A DNA stretch of 64,000 nucleotides. It comes from Trichuris trichiura (taxonomy: Eukaryota > Nematoda > Enoplea > Trichinellida > Trichuridae). The notes below the pieces were generated by a model. The model was not told where the DNA came from, did not search any database, and saw only the letters and a program-made list of their open reading frames with translations. Shown in pieces: positions 1-12,120 of the stretch (the stretch's first letter is position 1; every line of letters starts with the position of its first letter). The stretch lies in NCBI GenBank assembly GCA_037903355.1, contig JBAJFE010000004.1, forward strand, positions 5,874,001 through 5,938,000. Reading direction: 5' to 3'. Made by a program: the position numbers and the translations under genes.

Positions 1-1090
1 TCAGGACCACCACACTAAACTTCTGTCGTTGCTGCACAGCCTGAACAGTTACCCTTCAATATACATATAAACTTTCTGAAGAAACCGTCAGCAACCGCCG
101 ACCATAAAACTATTATTAAACAATAAAGACAGCAATTAATAGGAAAACAAAAGAAAGACAACCGACCTTGCAGGAAAAGCAAAAAGGAGAAAGAAGAAAA
201 GGAAGAAACAGGAATGAAATCGAGGCAAAAAACAAATAAAGAAAAATCAAAAATATGATTTTCACAGCGAAAAGACGATTTCGACTTGAAAGAAGGAAGT
301 AGAAGACAATAATTAAAAGAAAACATAATAATGAAGACCGAACAAAGAAAAATAAGATTTTCATGCATAAAGAAAACAATATTAACTCACAAGAATAAGA
401 AAGTACAAGAGAAGAAAGAAATAGGAGCAAATGAAAAGCAAAGAAAAAGACGCTAAGACAGCAAGGCACAGGCCTCTTTGCTTTGCTATATTTTCTCTGA
501 CGACAGGACCGATACATCTCTGAGCACATCTGCCATCGCTCCTTTTTCAAACAGGACAAAAAGCCTTTCTTCTGTTTTAAAGTTCCATGCTGTAGCATTT
601 CTTCCTTTCAAGAAACATACGAAAGCTTACTTTTAAACCATAGCGCTGTCGAATCTTAAGTAACTGGTAGTCAGCACACTGGACAGATGTGCTGAAGACG
701 AATCCAGTAGACCTGGAAGCCCCATGATTTCAGGATAAACTTTTGTCCGTTTGACTCAAGTTATTTCACAAGTTCAGACGACGCCTTCTGAGTATCTTGC
801 TTGCTAACTTCCAATATTAATACTTTCCAATGTTGTAGCTTCATACGCAAGGTAAAATCATTTGCAGTGAGGATGTAATTTTTAATGCAAAAATTTCAGA
901 ACAACTCGTACTTCTTTGTCAGTGACACGCGGAACATGTTGCACAAGCGACAATCGCGGTTTATCATCCGTGTGTTCGTATGTCGCTGACCTTTAATTGG
1001 CAGCTAGCGAAGTGTATGAGAGTAATTGAAGAATGTACAAAGAGTGATAACAACTACTTGCAAACTGCTCATTTTAAATCTTCTAAGCCT
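1..1090. other. Intergenic; purine-rich tract, no gene seen
   Basis: No coding region with recognisable homology is visible on either strand. Between about 115 and 460 the plus strand is strongly purine-rich (runs of A and G, few C and T), which produces long but low-complexity open frames on the minus strand. I see no domain in them. Confidence 0.5.
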
Positions 1091-1096
1091 GTGTTT

Positions 1097-1300
1097 CGGA
1101 AGACAGAGCGTCTTGTAACAGGCGTCAGCAGTTTCATAGCTGATCTTCTGTTCATGTCTTTGGCCCGTTTGATGTGTCTGTAAGCCAACTTCAAAATGCC
1201 TTACCAGCAAATAGATGAGCAAAATGTTAAAGAATAAGTAAAGACCAATCGATACCGTGCGTTTTGGAACTGCTATCATTCCGCCGTCGGCAGTGTAAAG
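1097..1300 (-). repeat. Decayed Penelope-type terminal-repeat fragment
   Basis: This stretch resembles one arm of the fold-back elements at 23428 and 26824. It has the tail-like block near 1097-1150, the TTTCATAG...GATCTTCTG block, the TGTCTGTAAG...ACTTCAAAATGCC block, and a variant of the shared core CCATCCGTTGGTAGGGCA at about 1190-1220. Only one arm is present and it has many substitutions, so it is an old insertion. I could not find a target-site duplication. Confidence 0.55.
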
Positions 1301-1906
1301 GATCTCCCTCCCTCTCACACTAAACAGGTCAAAACCATGAACCGAAGATCTTCTGCGCCTATTTGTAATTCGCTGTTTCAGATACACCAGCGATCGTCAA
1401 GGGGTGCTGAAAGGCTGACGTTTACTCTGAAATGTACCTGTTTCACTGTGGCTAGTCAGTCGACGCCAAAAGTCCAATGGATTACGAAATAAAACGCATT
1501 TGAGGTCGAAACAGAACTTTGCACTCCGGATGGCCAACTGGAATCGATAGTGGAACGCCTGCGGCCAAACATGGGTGGCCTCGGGGCGCTAGCCTTTTTA
1601 CCGGATGCTGGAACAAAAAAAGGCTCAGAAAATATGGGATATTAGCAATAGGATTTCTCTTCATTATTTTTCACTAGCAATTTAATACTGTGCTAATCGT
1701 TCGTATATTATGTATTACCATAACTTCGTGCTGCAAACGTGTCCTTCAAGAATGTTGATTGTTACCCAAGTGCTTCGTTCTTCGTTGTGCAGACGTCATC
1801 CACCCTAACGGTTCCTCGACATCCTCAGTTTGGCTCATTCATTTCCGCGTTCTGCGGTTTGCTGTTATTTTGCCATGCATCCTGAACAGACGCATTTTTG
1901 ACCGAC

Positions 1907-1917
1907 CACGTTTTCTC
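1907..1917 (+). repeat. Target-site duplication, left copy
   Basis: CACGTTTTCTC here and again at 2931-2941, directly flanking the 1-kb fold-back element. Confidence 0.75.
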
Positions 1918-2002
1918 GTTTCTATTTGCCCATAAAACGAGTCAAAAAGTGAAAAAACTTTAATGTCGTTCAAAGGCATAAAACCAAACAAACGTCTGGC
2001 GA

Positions 2003-2033
2003 AGCTTTCGGCTCAATCTTGAGCCGTCATCAG
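2003..2033 (-). ncRNA. Hammerhead-ribozyme-like motif
   Basis: Read on the minus strand: CUGAUGA, one extra C, a 5-bp helix GGCUC/GAGCC, then GAAAGC. CUGANGA...GAAA is the hammerhead catalytic core. The extra C between A9 and helix II departs from the canonical core, so activity is uncertain. The same arrangement recurs in the other PLE-related repeats of the window. PLE terminal repeats are known to carry minimal hammerheads. Confidence 0.4.
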
Positions 2034-2751
2034 CGCACGCAGGAGTTGCCCTCCCACCGAGTTTTTCCTCAGGAGTTGCTCCTCCACCTTTCCGAGTCGT
2101 GTGCGTGCCTGTCAAGTCGAACCTTGACCTGTCGAGGCTATACACACACACGACTGGATCAGCTTCGGAGCAAATTCCTTAGAGGCTGTCCTCGGCGGAG
2201 GCACAACGCGTAATAGGGTGGTCAGTCAAAGTTATGTGAGGCGTCCTGTCGAAATGGGTCAATTTGCCGATGTTAGGGGCGAGGGCTGTTTGTCCACGTG
2301 TAGGGGTTTTCTTCTTTGTCCAATCCGGTGTTTTCGAGTCCTGTTTTTGGCGCACCATGTGAGCGTCATTTTTAGATATGAAGGCGTAAGGGTCGTAACG
2401 GGTTTGGTGGTTGAACAAGAAATGTACATGGATTTTTTCCGTTTCTATTTGTAAAAAACACCGGATCGGACAAAGAAGATAACCCTACACGTGGACAAAC
2501 GACCCTCGCCCTAACATCGGCAAGTTGACCCATTTCGACAGGACGCCTCACCTAACTTTGACTGACTATCCTATTACGCGTAGTGCCTCCGCCGAGGACG
2601 GCCTCTACAGAATTTGCTCCGAAGCTGATCCAGCCGTGTGTGTATAGCCTCGACAGGTCAAGGTTCGACTAGACAGGCATGCACACGACTCGGAAAGGTG
2701 GAGGAGCAACTCCTGAGGAAAAACTCGGTGGGAGGGCAACTGCTGCGTGCG

Positions 2752-2780
2752 CTGATGACGGCTCAAGATTGAGCCGAAAG
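2752..2780 (+). ncRNA. Hammerhead-ribozyme-like motif (mirror copy)
   Basis: The inverted partner of the motif at 2003-2033, with CUGAUGA, extra C, GGCUC/GAGCC helix and GAAAGC all intact. Both arms keep the core although they differ elsewhere. Confidence 0.4.
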
Positions 2781-2941
2781 CTTCGCCAGAAGTTTGTTTG
2801 GTTTTATGCCTTTGAACGACATTAAAGTTTTTTCACTTTTTGACTCGTTTTACGGGCAAATAGAAACGGGAAAAATCCACGTACATTTCTTGTTCAACGA
2901 CCAAACCCGTTACGACCCTTACGCCTTCATCACGTTTTCTC

Positions 2942-5900
2942 ATTTAAAAGAAGAAAAAAACTAATAAAAGCTAAGCGAATTTCTCTGACATTTATGGTAA
3001 TGGATAATGTCAGCAGAGATGTCCTAAAAGTGGAGATAATCAGCTAAGGTAAAGGCTCCATAAAGAAGGAAAAGATAAGGTTTGAAGGGACTGCTTCTTG
3101 AAAACTGATAAGTCTCAATGAAATAACTCGCAGAAGTACTTGGTGTACACAGATCACCTGTGAGGCGCAATCAGAAAACATAAAGTTACAGAAAATTAGT
3201 GCCGCTCAAACTGCCTGAATTTGCTATCATGCATGACATCATCGTGTCTTTCGCTGTTGCCTAGATAGAGAAGGAAGAATATCTTCTAAGAACAAAGATA
3301 GAAAGGAGGAGGAAGAAGAAGAAGAGCCAAATCTGTGAAATACGGTATTCCCCTTTAATGCTATTCAGGAGGCGTTGCAACCCCGTTTTGTTTCGTAAAC
3401 GACGCCGGTCTCTTGCAAACTGGAACCCTGATTTTCTTATCTCTCACAATCGAACAAAGACTGGATGAGGTTCTGAACTGGACAGCAAAATTTAAGGAAT
3501 GCTCCAACTTTCTAAATTTTTTCGTTTACTAACTGCAGTAGGGAAGCACTAAAACTGCATAATGTTGTTGACTATTATTGATTATTTAATTATAGATTTC
3601 TATGGCACACAGAAAAAACCGTGACTGACGACGAATACAAAGATACCCAAACCCGTTAAAAGACACCGATATCCAGTAAGATCTGTTAGAAGCTATACGT
3701 CCTAAGTGATTAATATAATTTCAAGAACCTGCAAACTATTCCTGTAAAACGTTTCTTTTAAAATTTTTGCTACTCACCTCACGAGTTCTATTTCTACGTC
3801 ATGAACACCCAAAACAGCTTCATACGGTGTGACTTGTCAGTGCATCCTTGTGATGATTCTATGGCACTTCTAACGCCTTTGAAGAGACTCCGTCATCATT
3901 TTTGCTGTCTGTCGCAGGCACTGATAATGTTACACCGTGGGAGACTTACGATTACACCTTGTCAGATTCAATCTATCCAGTTCCATCAGCTTTCGCATTT
4001 GATCCACTAGCTATGTGCAGGCTGATCTGTATCATGGCAACTGGTTACGAAGTTGTCAAAATGCTTGCTTGGTAGGACTTCCTGTGCTGCCTTTTTATGC
4101 TAGTTTGTAAACCTTCACATGGCACTGGACTACTACCAAAGTTTACCCTTTTGAAGCAAAAGATTCGCAGTCGGTTATCAATATTCAGGTGCTACCAGAA
4201 GCACCCGATAACATCGCTATCGTTATCACGCTATCCTATTTGCATGAGCAACTTTAAGATATCCCCTTGCAAGCGAAAACGACATCGGTGAAAACTGAAT
4301 GGAATTCTGATTAAATCAGCCTGTAACGCTGGCCTTTGTTCAGTCGGTCATTCAATGACTTATGTTTATAGCATATTGAACCGTTGAATACCATGTGAAA
4401 CTTCCTAGTCGTTTTCCATCCTCGGATGACGGCAGCCTGGTGAGGGAGATCCAGGTTTTCCCCTCTACCAATAATGGTCACTCATTCCTTCAGTCGAACT
4501 GATCCAAGATGAAAGCATCCATGGCATCTACGCACGTCAGCCTCTGTTGTACGTTGCTAACTTTCTTTTGATTCGAAGCAATCTCCGTTCCATCTACTTA
4601 AGATTGCTGTGTGAATTGACGACGTTAGCCTTCCATGATAATCAGACTACATACCGCCTCCCATTGAAAGTTACCGTTCCTGCAAAGTGCTGCACTGCTT
4701 CTGTTGATTCGCTCTTCCTCGCTGCATCTGCATTTAGGTCTCTAATTATTTGAAGATTCCAAAAGTTTTTCAGTGTTTCATTAAGTCTTCCGTTACTTGT
4801 ACATGAAAAGATTGCACATTTCTTACCGTCTTTCTTTGACTAATACGGAAACATGCTAACCAAGCAAACAAGGTACCGAAAGCTATTGATTCTTCTAAGT
4901 GTACTTTCTGCACCTTCTACCACACAAAGTCCTAGTAGTAATGTAGTCTGAACGAAATATCAACCTTCTAACCTTCCTTTTAGGAATCTGTCCAACAGCG
5001 TTTGTCCAAGCAAATATCTTCATTTTCCTTGAAGTTATGAACTCGTCTGAACTGATGGGCAGGTTTTAGATGAGCACGAAGTCTCCATTGTCCGCTGCCG
5101 TTTAGCTTTTGCTCAGTCGTCGTTAAAGGCACTAAGAATGAAATAAGTTAGTCGCTTCTCAATACAGGACGCCCTCTATTGACCAGATGCAAAAATTTCG
5201 ACATGTTCTCGCTATCCTTTCAGTCGCATTCTGTCTGCCAACTCTTTCATGATGGAAAGACGTTGCGATTGCACATCAAGCAGGCAGGTAACTATTGCAC
5301 GATCGCCAGTCATATCACGGCTGCAACAGTCTATTGCAGAAGTGCGTATGTCGGCGAGCCTGTCAAACCTACTTGACAGCAATGCTTTTGAGTTCTTTTC
5401 TTGTAAAGCCTAGCAGCAGGCTTCACTGTGTGCTATCACCTGACAACTAAAAATGTCGAAAAAGTTGTTTCCTTTATCTGAGAAACGAATTATCCTACGT
5501 TATTGGTATACTTCCGACGAGTAGGGATTCACACACTTAAAGTAACAGGCATTTCTCAAAGCGGCAAGAGGAATATCTCTAGCGAAAGGAAGATGCCCAG
5601 AAAAGAAAACAAGTTTGTCCGTGAAGGGTTAGGCTTGCAAATCGACAATAGCTGGTACAATATTTCACTGTTTTTGAAAACCTTTTGTTCGTTCGGTAGA
5701 CTCTATTGTTCTTTGCTGAGTTTGAAAAATCGAGGTGCTGCCGTATCTGATTTAGTTTGAAACATTGAAGCAAAGCTGGTCGTTAAACACGTCAGGCTTA
5801 CATGCTATTAGACGTGCGCTATTTCTGCAGTCTCAGTATTTGCGGCTTCAGCTACCTGCGGTTGGCAGCAATCTGAAAACATAAACGAAAATTGCTGGAG

Positions 5901-8900
5901 AAAAACAAGTCATATTACTTGAATTGAGAACCATCCCAGGTAGTGACATGAAACCTTGCGCTATTCTGTTTTGTTCTGTGTGAAGCCGGTGAATCACCTC
6001 TACTGTCTTTGCATTGCAGATTTTGGATGCAAGTAACCCATGCTTCAACTAACAATGATTTCGAAAAGAAAGAATAATGATAACAGTAATTCAAGTATGC
6101 CTAGCAGAACGATTAAGTGTATCTCATAATCATTATTGCCTATGGCAAACGCTGCGAGTAATTAAACAACCAGCCTCAACTAACACTTTACATACGAAAA
6201 CGAGACTTCCCATGTTCGTGCTTAAGTAATGCTTAAGAATTTTCATAATATACGTGTTCTCGCCTGGGTGAATTGGGGTGTGCGAAAACCTTATAATAGT
6301 GCTTTGCATAAACAACGAACTATCAGCAAAACTAGCTGGAGATAACTGACGGAGCAGCTACAATTTCCCTGAGTCAGCCACGTTCGAATGCGGATAGTCA
6401 TCCAGCTAAAGTTCAGCAGGCAGCACTGTTCGAAAGATACTGGCTCAGTAAGAAGTCAAACTGCGCTTTCAGCTGTATCATCAGCTGTTAACTGTGACAT
6501 TTCTTAATCTTTACAAGTCATTACGGTGAACTTATTTCGCATAAAGATAATACTCAAAATGCCGAAAGGATCAGAATCATAAGAGAAAATCCCGAATCGG
6601 TCAAAATGAGAAGAAAGTATGGTCAGCTAAAGGAGCTTCAGAGCTGCTTTACGCAGACACACAAACAGTAGGAGTATCTGCGATGCAAAACTAGGCCTAT
6701 GATTGAAAGCTTTCCTTAATTAGCAGCTTGAAATGCTAAACAGCCAAAAGGCAAAACGCTTATGAAATACAGTCTGGTCATTCGTGACCCCGACCGATTC
6801 GGAATTTCAACATTTGGAAAAATAGTCACTATTACGCACAGACACCTTTAATGATTCACTGAACGAAATCGCAGAGGAAAAACTTCAGCTGGGCATTCTT
6901 CTGGGAAGAATGCCCACACGTTTGCGTTTGTTTTCTAGACCGATGATTCTCAAAGGAGCTCTAAAATATTACATAGGACGTTAGCTTCAGAATGGTCATT
7001 ACAAATTTGTTAGAGTTCGCGTCGGACAAAAGTGCAGTCCTAGTTAAGAATGCAAATTAACAGTAACACCGTCTACAAGTGAATCAGACGTGCACAGACT
7101 TTTAAGCCATTTGAATTTGCAAATTGTAGGACAAACAATGCTTACAGAAGAATCCAATGTCCACTGTAACGGGAATATTCGCCCCCAACATTAGTCGCAA
7201 ATGCCTTTCTCAGAGCGGAGCCTTCACAGCACTTCGCTGTCAGTCGCTCGAGTATCAACGTCAGAGGGGAAAAGCTCAGGATCATGATGATGTAGAAGAC
7301 GCACTGTGATAGCCCAGTTCTTTTTGTACTTAGAATCTTCTTTCCTCCTAATAGCTGACCAAGGATTATCGATAATTATGCTGAATACTTTACCAAATGA
7401 TATCTGACTGCTGCAAGGTTATGCGGCCATCAAAAAGCGATTCCTAAAGATTTCGAAACTTACCTTCTTACCTATTACATGAAACCCTTAATTCTCAGCA
7501 TCAGGAGAAAGGGAAGCGTTGTATTTTGAAATCTACTTTACTGGTTTACGGGATAACCTTACACGCCCTTACATAAAGCAGCCAGGATTCCAAGAGTTAA
7601 AAATTTTTGCCTCATTTCCAGCCACGCTTGACTAGTGCCCTGAACTCTGCGTTCGCAAGGGATAAACTACAACTCTCAGTTCGCGAAATGCCGTATAGTC
7701 TGCTGCACTCATTTTACGTGAAACCACTATAACGTTTTCCAATCATGTAGGCCATTAATTCTCAATGGAGTAGGGCTGGAACTTGGGAAAGAGCTGAATC
7801 GTAGATTTTCAATGGTTGGTTCAACGTCAGTCAGCGTCTAAAAGCCATCGGAACAGGAAATAAAGGGTAATAGCGTTCGAACTACTGCATCGGACTCTCC
7901 TGCGGAACCGACAATGAAACGCCCTGAGCAAACTCCGGTGGTCCATGTAGGAGAGTTTGCTCGAAAAAGGCACAGAAACTATGATCTAGACTTTCTGAAA
8001 AAAATAAGTACTAAATGAGACAGACAAGGCTTATAAAAAGTTCTTGTAAATCGGAGCTTACGAATTCCATCGCTTACGCCAGTTTCTCAAGGTTATACCC
8101 GCAATCGCTCCCCTTTCAAAGCATGCGCCCCCTGAACGGATCATCCTCCATGGAGATTAACGTTGACATTTTCCATCCATTTTTCCGGTGGAAGTTCCCA
8201 CACCTGGTCCCTGAATTTGTAAAGAACGACCAAAGCAACGTTTAAAAATCTATTTACGCTAGAATGCAGATGATAGCAGAAACGTTTGGTCACATACCCT
8301 TTCAAACCGTGCAGCGTTCGTGAGTCTCGCATAAACGAAATGTGCATTATCCAGAAACGCCCGTGAGTTTCGTTGGCATTATGAACGCAACAAAGGCTAC
8401 AGGCGACAGTACAACCTTGAGTATCAAACATTATTACAGACATTTTGTACTGCCGTTTATTTCGTACGATTCTTTCCCTACCCGGTCCTTTCGCTACCGT
8501 GTTTCTTCGTCGTGGCTCCTCCCTCCGCTAAATTTATCACAGGTTCAAAAGTTATCACTGGTACGACAAAACCTGTTCATTCCCAACACATTTGCGCTAC
8601 CTTGGATAGCCTATTTCGACTAAGAGGGATCATTCCACATGAGATTTTGTGTTGCTAAACCGCAGCTTTGAAATCAGACAATTTTTCTTCTAACATGACA
8701 GGCTGCATGTTCCTACAATGTGAAATGCAGTAAGCAGGAGCGCAGAGTTATTTTAATATGGAAAATAGTAGATAGGCAAGACGGTCGCTGTCACCTCAAC
8801 TGAAACCCTTACCTAGATTTCTTTAAAAGTTGAGGGAAAGATTACCTAGACATCACAATAGATGACTTAATACAAAGAATGGTGTATTCACTTCCATTGG

Positions 8901-9024
8901 GTACTATTTACCTGATCCTTATGTAAGCCAGTTTGCATCAGGGCGCGAGTAAACAAATATTAAAACATCATATCAATTGCAAAGCACAGTAAGTTCCTCA
9001 ATTCTGAGACTGAAAACCCCATCG
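2942..9024. other. 6-kb intergenic stretch without a recognised gene
   Basis: Short open frames of 60-110 codons occur on both strands, but none shows a family motif, and I saw no run of exons with matching splice sites. The tract 3775-5400 could be a decayed transposon, but I could not identify one. I saw no tRNA-like box B sequences and no inverted repeats comparable to those elsewhere in the window. The 3' untranslated region of the minus-strand gene ending at 9025 probably occupies its right end. Confidence 0.4.
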
Positions 9025-10467
9025 TCACTCGGCTTTCCTTCGACGACAAGTTCGCTTGTGCACTGTCCAACTCTCGTGCTGACATTTCACGGAGCAATAA
9101 GATGTATTCCAACAACAATGATATATAGCTTCATTTCCGCATTTAGAACACTAAAAAATGACGAAAGCGTAACCGAACAAATGCCAGTCATGCTTAACGT
9201 ACCCACTGAGTCTTCTTCGTCTGAGAGACGTCGAAACGGTGGTTCTCCATTAACGTTTGAACCTCATTTTTCAATTTCTGAGCGTACTGCTTGTCCAGTT
9301 CACGTTTGGTAGATTCCAACTCTGCCTTAAATTGATTTATCATGTCAATGCGGAGTCGATCTCTTTCGGCGTCGCATTCCTTGTTAAGCTGAATCAGAAC
9401 ACCGAAGTAGCAACGTAATTTTTAAAAAACGTAATAACCTTTCCAAGAAATTCGACAATCATTTTTTCCCGGTGATTTTCGTACAGCATGCGCCAACCGT
9501 CTTGCAGAGTGGCCAGCTCGTTCATAGCTAGCAATTCCCATTCACAATCACATCCTTCTCGCTTTTGGCCTTTAAAGCCTTGTTCTCTGGTTAACACATC
9601 TTCAACGCCATTGCGGCCTTCTGACAGTTGATCAGTTGGAGTTACGAGTGTTACCTTATCGGGATGTTCGAATACTTTCAGCTCATTAAAATCCACAGAG
9701 TCTAATGCCGATTTCACACTGATCGCCATTTCCGTAACTAAAGTCGTCAAAGCATTGTCAGTGCCGTACAGAATGATCACATTGTGTCGAAGCAAGTGCA
9801 AATCCGCCAAAAATTCTTTATCGCTGTTATATGAGAATAGGTCTATTTTTCTCTGCATTTCATCTAGATCAATATGGTTGGCAACTAGCAGCCTGTACTG
9901 GCGCTCTGAATAGGGCCAGCTAGATTCTGGAAGATGGGAAAAGTGGGATCCACCTTTGTTCAATGCTTCGACCAAAACCTGGCCGAGCACTCGCTTGAGA
10001 CATTCACGATCCTGGTAGTCCCGGTGCAGGGTAACTCTACACCAATCGCAGACAAAACTCATTTCAGGTGCATGCACTCTCGGATGAACACAACCTTCAT
10101 GGTAGACGCGAAAGCAAGATTCGCACGAAATCACTTTGCCAGCGTTCTGACATTCGAAACAATACCAATCATGCTGCGTGAACGAACCAGGTGTATCAAC
10201 TCCTCCAAGCAGATAAACTACGCCTTCACTTTCCATTGATTCGATAACAAGATTCGTGGCAACACAGTCGCTAATACGGGTACTGGTATCGTTGATCGAC
10301 CAGCCAAACGACTCTTGCGTTTTCAGCATAATATTGTCCATTGTCGCCTGCTTACCAGTCACATTGAGATGCGATATTGTCGACCAAACATTGCGAACGT
10401 CTTCAGGTGAACAATTGCGAAAAGTCGTCATCCTGCGCTCAAACAAACAATCAGCCACAAACTTCAA
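9025..10467 (-). CDS. ZMYND11/BS69-like PHD-bromodomain-MYND protein
   Basis: Three exons on the minus strand: 10467-9439, 9388-9203 and 9150-9025. The introns are 50 and 52 nt, both phase 0, giving about 446 residues. ZMYND11 is a nuclear chromatin reader and co-repressor. The protein has an N-terminal winged-helix-like region (about 20-90), a PHD finger at about 101-144 ([25 protein letters not shown]), a bromodomain-like helical region at about 185-260 ([14 protein letters not shown]), and a charged coiled coil ([13 protein letters not shown]) ending in KKTQW. A C-terminal MYND zinc finger follows ([19 protein letters not shown], then HKRTCRRRK). The PWWP domain that sits between bromodomain and MYND in vertebrate ZMYND11 is not visible. 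The start could instead be the Met at residue 13. An upstream non-coding exon cannot be excluded. Confidence 0.85.
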
Positions 10468-11597
10468 TTGTGCGAAAGTACAGTACTACCACAACGCATA
10501 ACCTGAACACGTTATACTTTACTGTATGCGTTGGAAAGAAAATCATAGGCAAGCAGCCCAGCTTTGCGCGACACAATTTCCTTGTAGGCATAAAAATTTA
10601 GATAGAACAATTTTTTAATCATTGTGGCAATCCTACATTTATAAGCCACATAAAATTCGATTCCAATTTGCAATATGTTTGGGCAGACTTAGTTTGGTAA
10701 CCGTGCAATAATGTAATGCTCAGTTATTTTTTAGCTGTCTACTGACAGTGTACGTTTTTTCAATCGAGGAAAAAGCAAACACGAACGCGCTTCAACAAAG
10801 TGTCCCAGTTTGACTTAAGATTTAAGTTGACGCACCGTTTCATGGTCACTAATCAGGTCTAGTTGGTAGGAAACGCTTATCGTTAGCTTTCTCACCATCG
10901 AACATACTTTTACTTCATCCTATGTAATGGCGGCAAGGGGACCTGTCGTTTTTACCCTGGCATTGATTTGCCTTTGTTCATCCGTCGTTGTCTGTTCGTT
11001 GCTTTTGATTCGCTTTCACTGTAAGATTTCCTGTTTTTCCTTTGAATCTTTCAGTCTGCAGCTGGTCAATTCGGTGGTTTCATAGCACTGGATTCATCTC
11101 TGCTGCTACACTACTTACGTGTCTCTATCGTTCCTTGAACTTTGGCGGATCATTGCCATTGTTTCTTTAGTTTTATAACCTGCCGCTGTTGGTTTATCCC
11201 GCGTCATTTAGCCCATTCGGTTTACCGCTACTGTTTTCCCTCCTTCGTTCAATTCCCTGGCATCATTGCCTTCTGCTTTGCCTGATTTATTTTCCCGATG
11301 TTGGTTCATCATGCTGTATTCATCGCTAGAAGTTTTTTGCTGCTGACTGGGCTACTTTTTTTGTCTTTAGTTCATTGGCTTTAGTTTACCAGTGTTAGTT
11401 CACCGCCGATGGTTTGCCACGTTGTTTTACTGTAGTTCATTCCAGTTCTTCGCCATGGCTCATTTCCTTTAGTTTACCTCCTCGTTCATGGTTTTTGGCT
11501 CTTCATCACCGTTTTGCTTCCGTTCGTTTGGCTACATTGGTTTATCACCCTTGTTCGGCTCGGCTAGTTTCGCGCTGTTTGCTCATTACTCCATGTT
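10468..11597. other. Upstream region; pyrimidine-rich tract
   Basis: This region lies upstream of the ZMYND11-like gene and may hold its promoter. From about 10930 to 11590 the plus strand is rich in T and C, with many loose repeats of the type GGTTTACC/GGTTTATC spaced irregularly. No protein family is recognisable in the frames that stay open there. Confidence 0.4.
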
Positions 11598-11835
11598 CTT
11601 GAAGACAGGGTGCTTCTTAACGGGGCGATGGATTTTCATAAGTACTTTATACGGTATGTTCTCTTGCCCGTTGATGGAGTCTAGAATTAAACCGAAGCAA
11701 ATGCCCTACCAACAGATAGATGAGCAATTATTAAGAAAAAAATTCAGAACAAGTACTTAAACAGTTCGGAGCTTTCAGGGCTAGCCTTGTCCCGTCGTCA
11801 GCGATGGTGGTGATGTCACATTACCACCATCGCTC
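11598..11835 (-). repeat. Penelope-type terminal-repeat fragment
   Basis: It has the tail-type block (GAAGACAGGGTGCTTCTTAA) at the left, a variant of the shared core CCTACCAACAGATAGATGAG, and a hammerhead-like motif on the minus strand (CUGACGA C GGGA...GAAAGCTCCG at about 11775-11805). It is a single arm without a recognisable target-site duplication. It is diverged and therefore older than the fold-back copies. Confidence 0.55.
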
Positions 11836-11931
11836 AATGAACCATTGCATCTTGACCGCAAGAGGTTCCGAAGGTAATCCAGAATGAATAAACAGAACTG
11901 TACTGATTTGCGCATGATAAACAATCATGGT

Positions 11932-12120
11932 TGTAAGGTCTTCTACGGCTTTTCCCGTTTTTCGTTGCGCTGTTATCTGTAATTAAACTAAACAACTGCT
12001 CTACCAACGGATGGATGAGCCGTTATTAAGAAAAGTACAGATATCAACGCACTCAACTGTTTTATTGTTCAAAGCTTTCGGAACGCTCTAGTTCCGTCGT
12101 CAGTGAGGTGGTGGAGCTGT
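11932..12120 (-). repeat. Penelope-type terminal-repeat fragment, same family as 45756-46230
   Basis: This is nearly the same sequence as the arms at 45756-46230: the TGGTTGTAAGGTCTTCTACGG block, the core CTACCAACGGATGGATGAG, and the hammerhead-like motif CUGACGA C GGAAC...GUUCCGAAAGC on the minus strand near 12079-12106. Only one arm is present, so it is a truncated insertion or half of a broken fold-back. Confidence 0.6.

Larger units (their letters stand above)
1918..2930. mobile_element. 1-kb Penelope-type inverted-repeat (fold-back) element
   Basis: A large inverted repeat. The arm starting at 1918 is the reverse complement of the arm ending near 2930, with the turn near 2450. The copies differ by scattered substitutions, and 2375-2452 holds an extra copy of the outer tail beside the turn. 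An 11-bp target-site duplication, CACGTTTTCTC, flanks it at 1907-1917 and 2931-2941. The right end carries the family tail (AACCCGTTACGACCCTTAC). Each arm carries a hammerhead-like motif (minus 2003-2033; plus 2752-2780). No credible coding capacity. The layout fits a non-autonomous derivative of a PLE. Confidence 0.75.

Noticed and set aside
15..598. Two overlapping open frames rich in Phe, Leu, Ser and Cys on the minus strand
   Set aside because: They read the complement of a purine-rich tract, are low in complexity, overlap each other in different frames, and show no domain.
3801..5376. Possible decayed LTR-retrotransposon polymerase
   Set aside because: Some peptides looked faintly like BEL/Pao, but no catalytic motif or consistent order of segments could be found.
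8015..8623. Overlapping frames of about 100 codons on both strands
   Set aside because: No recognisable motif, no splice-consistent neighbours, and strands overlap. Chance frames are likely.
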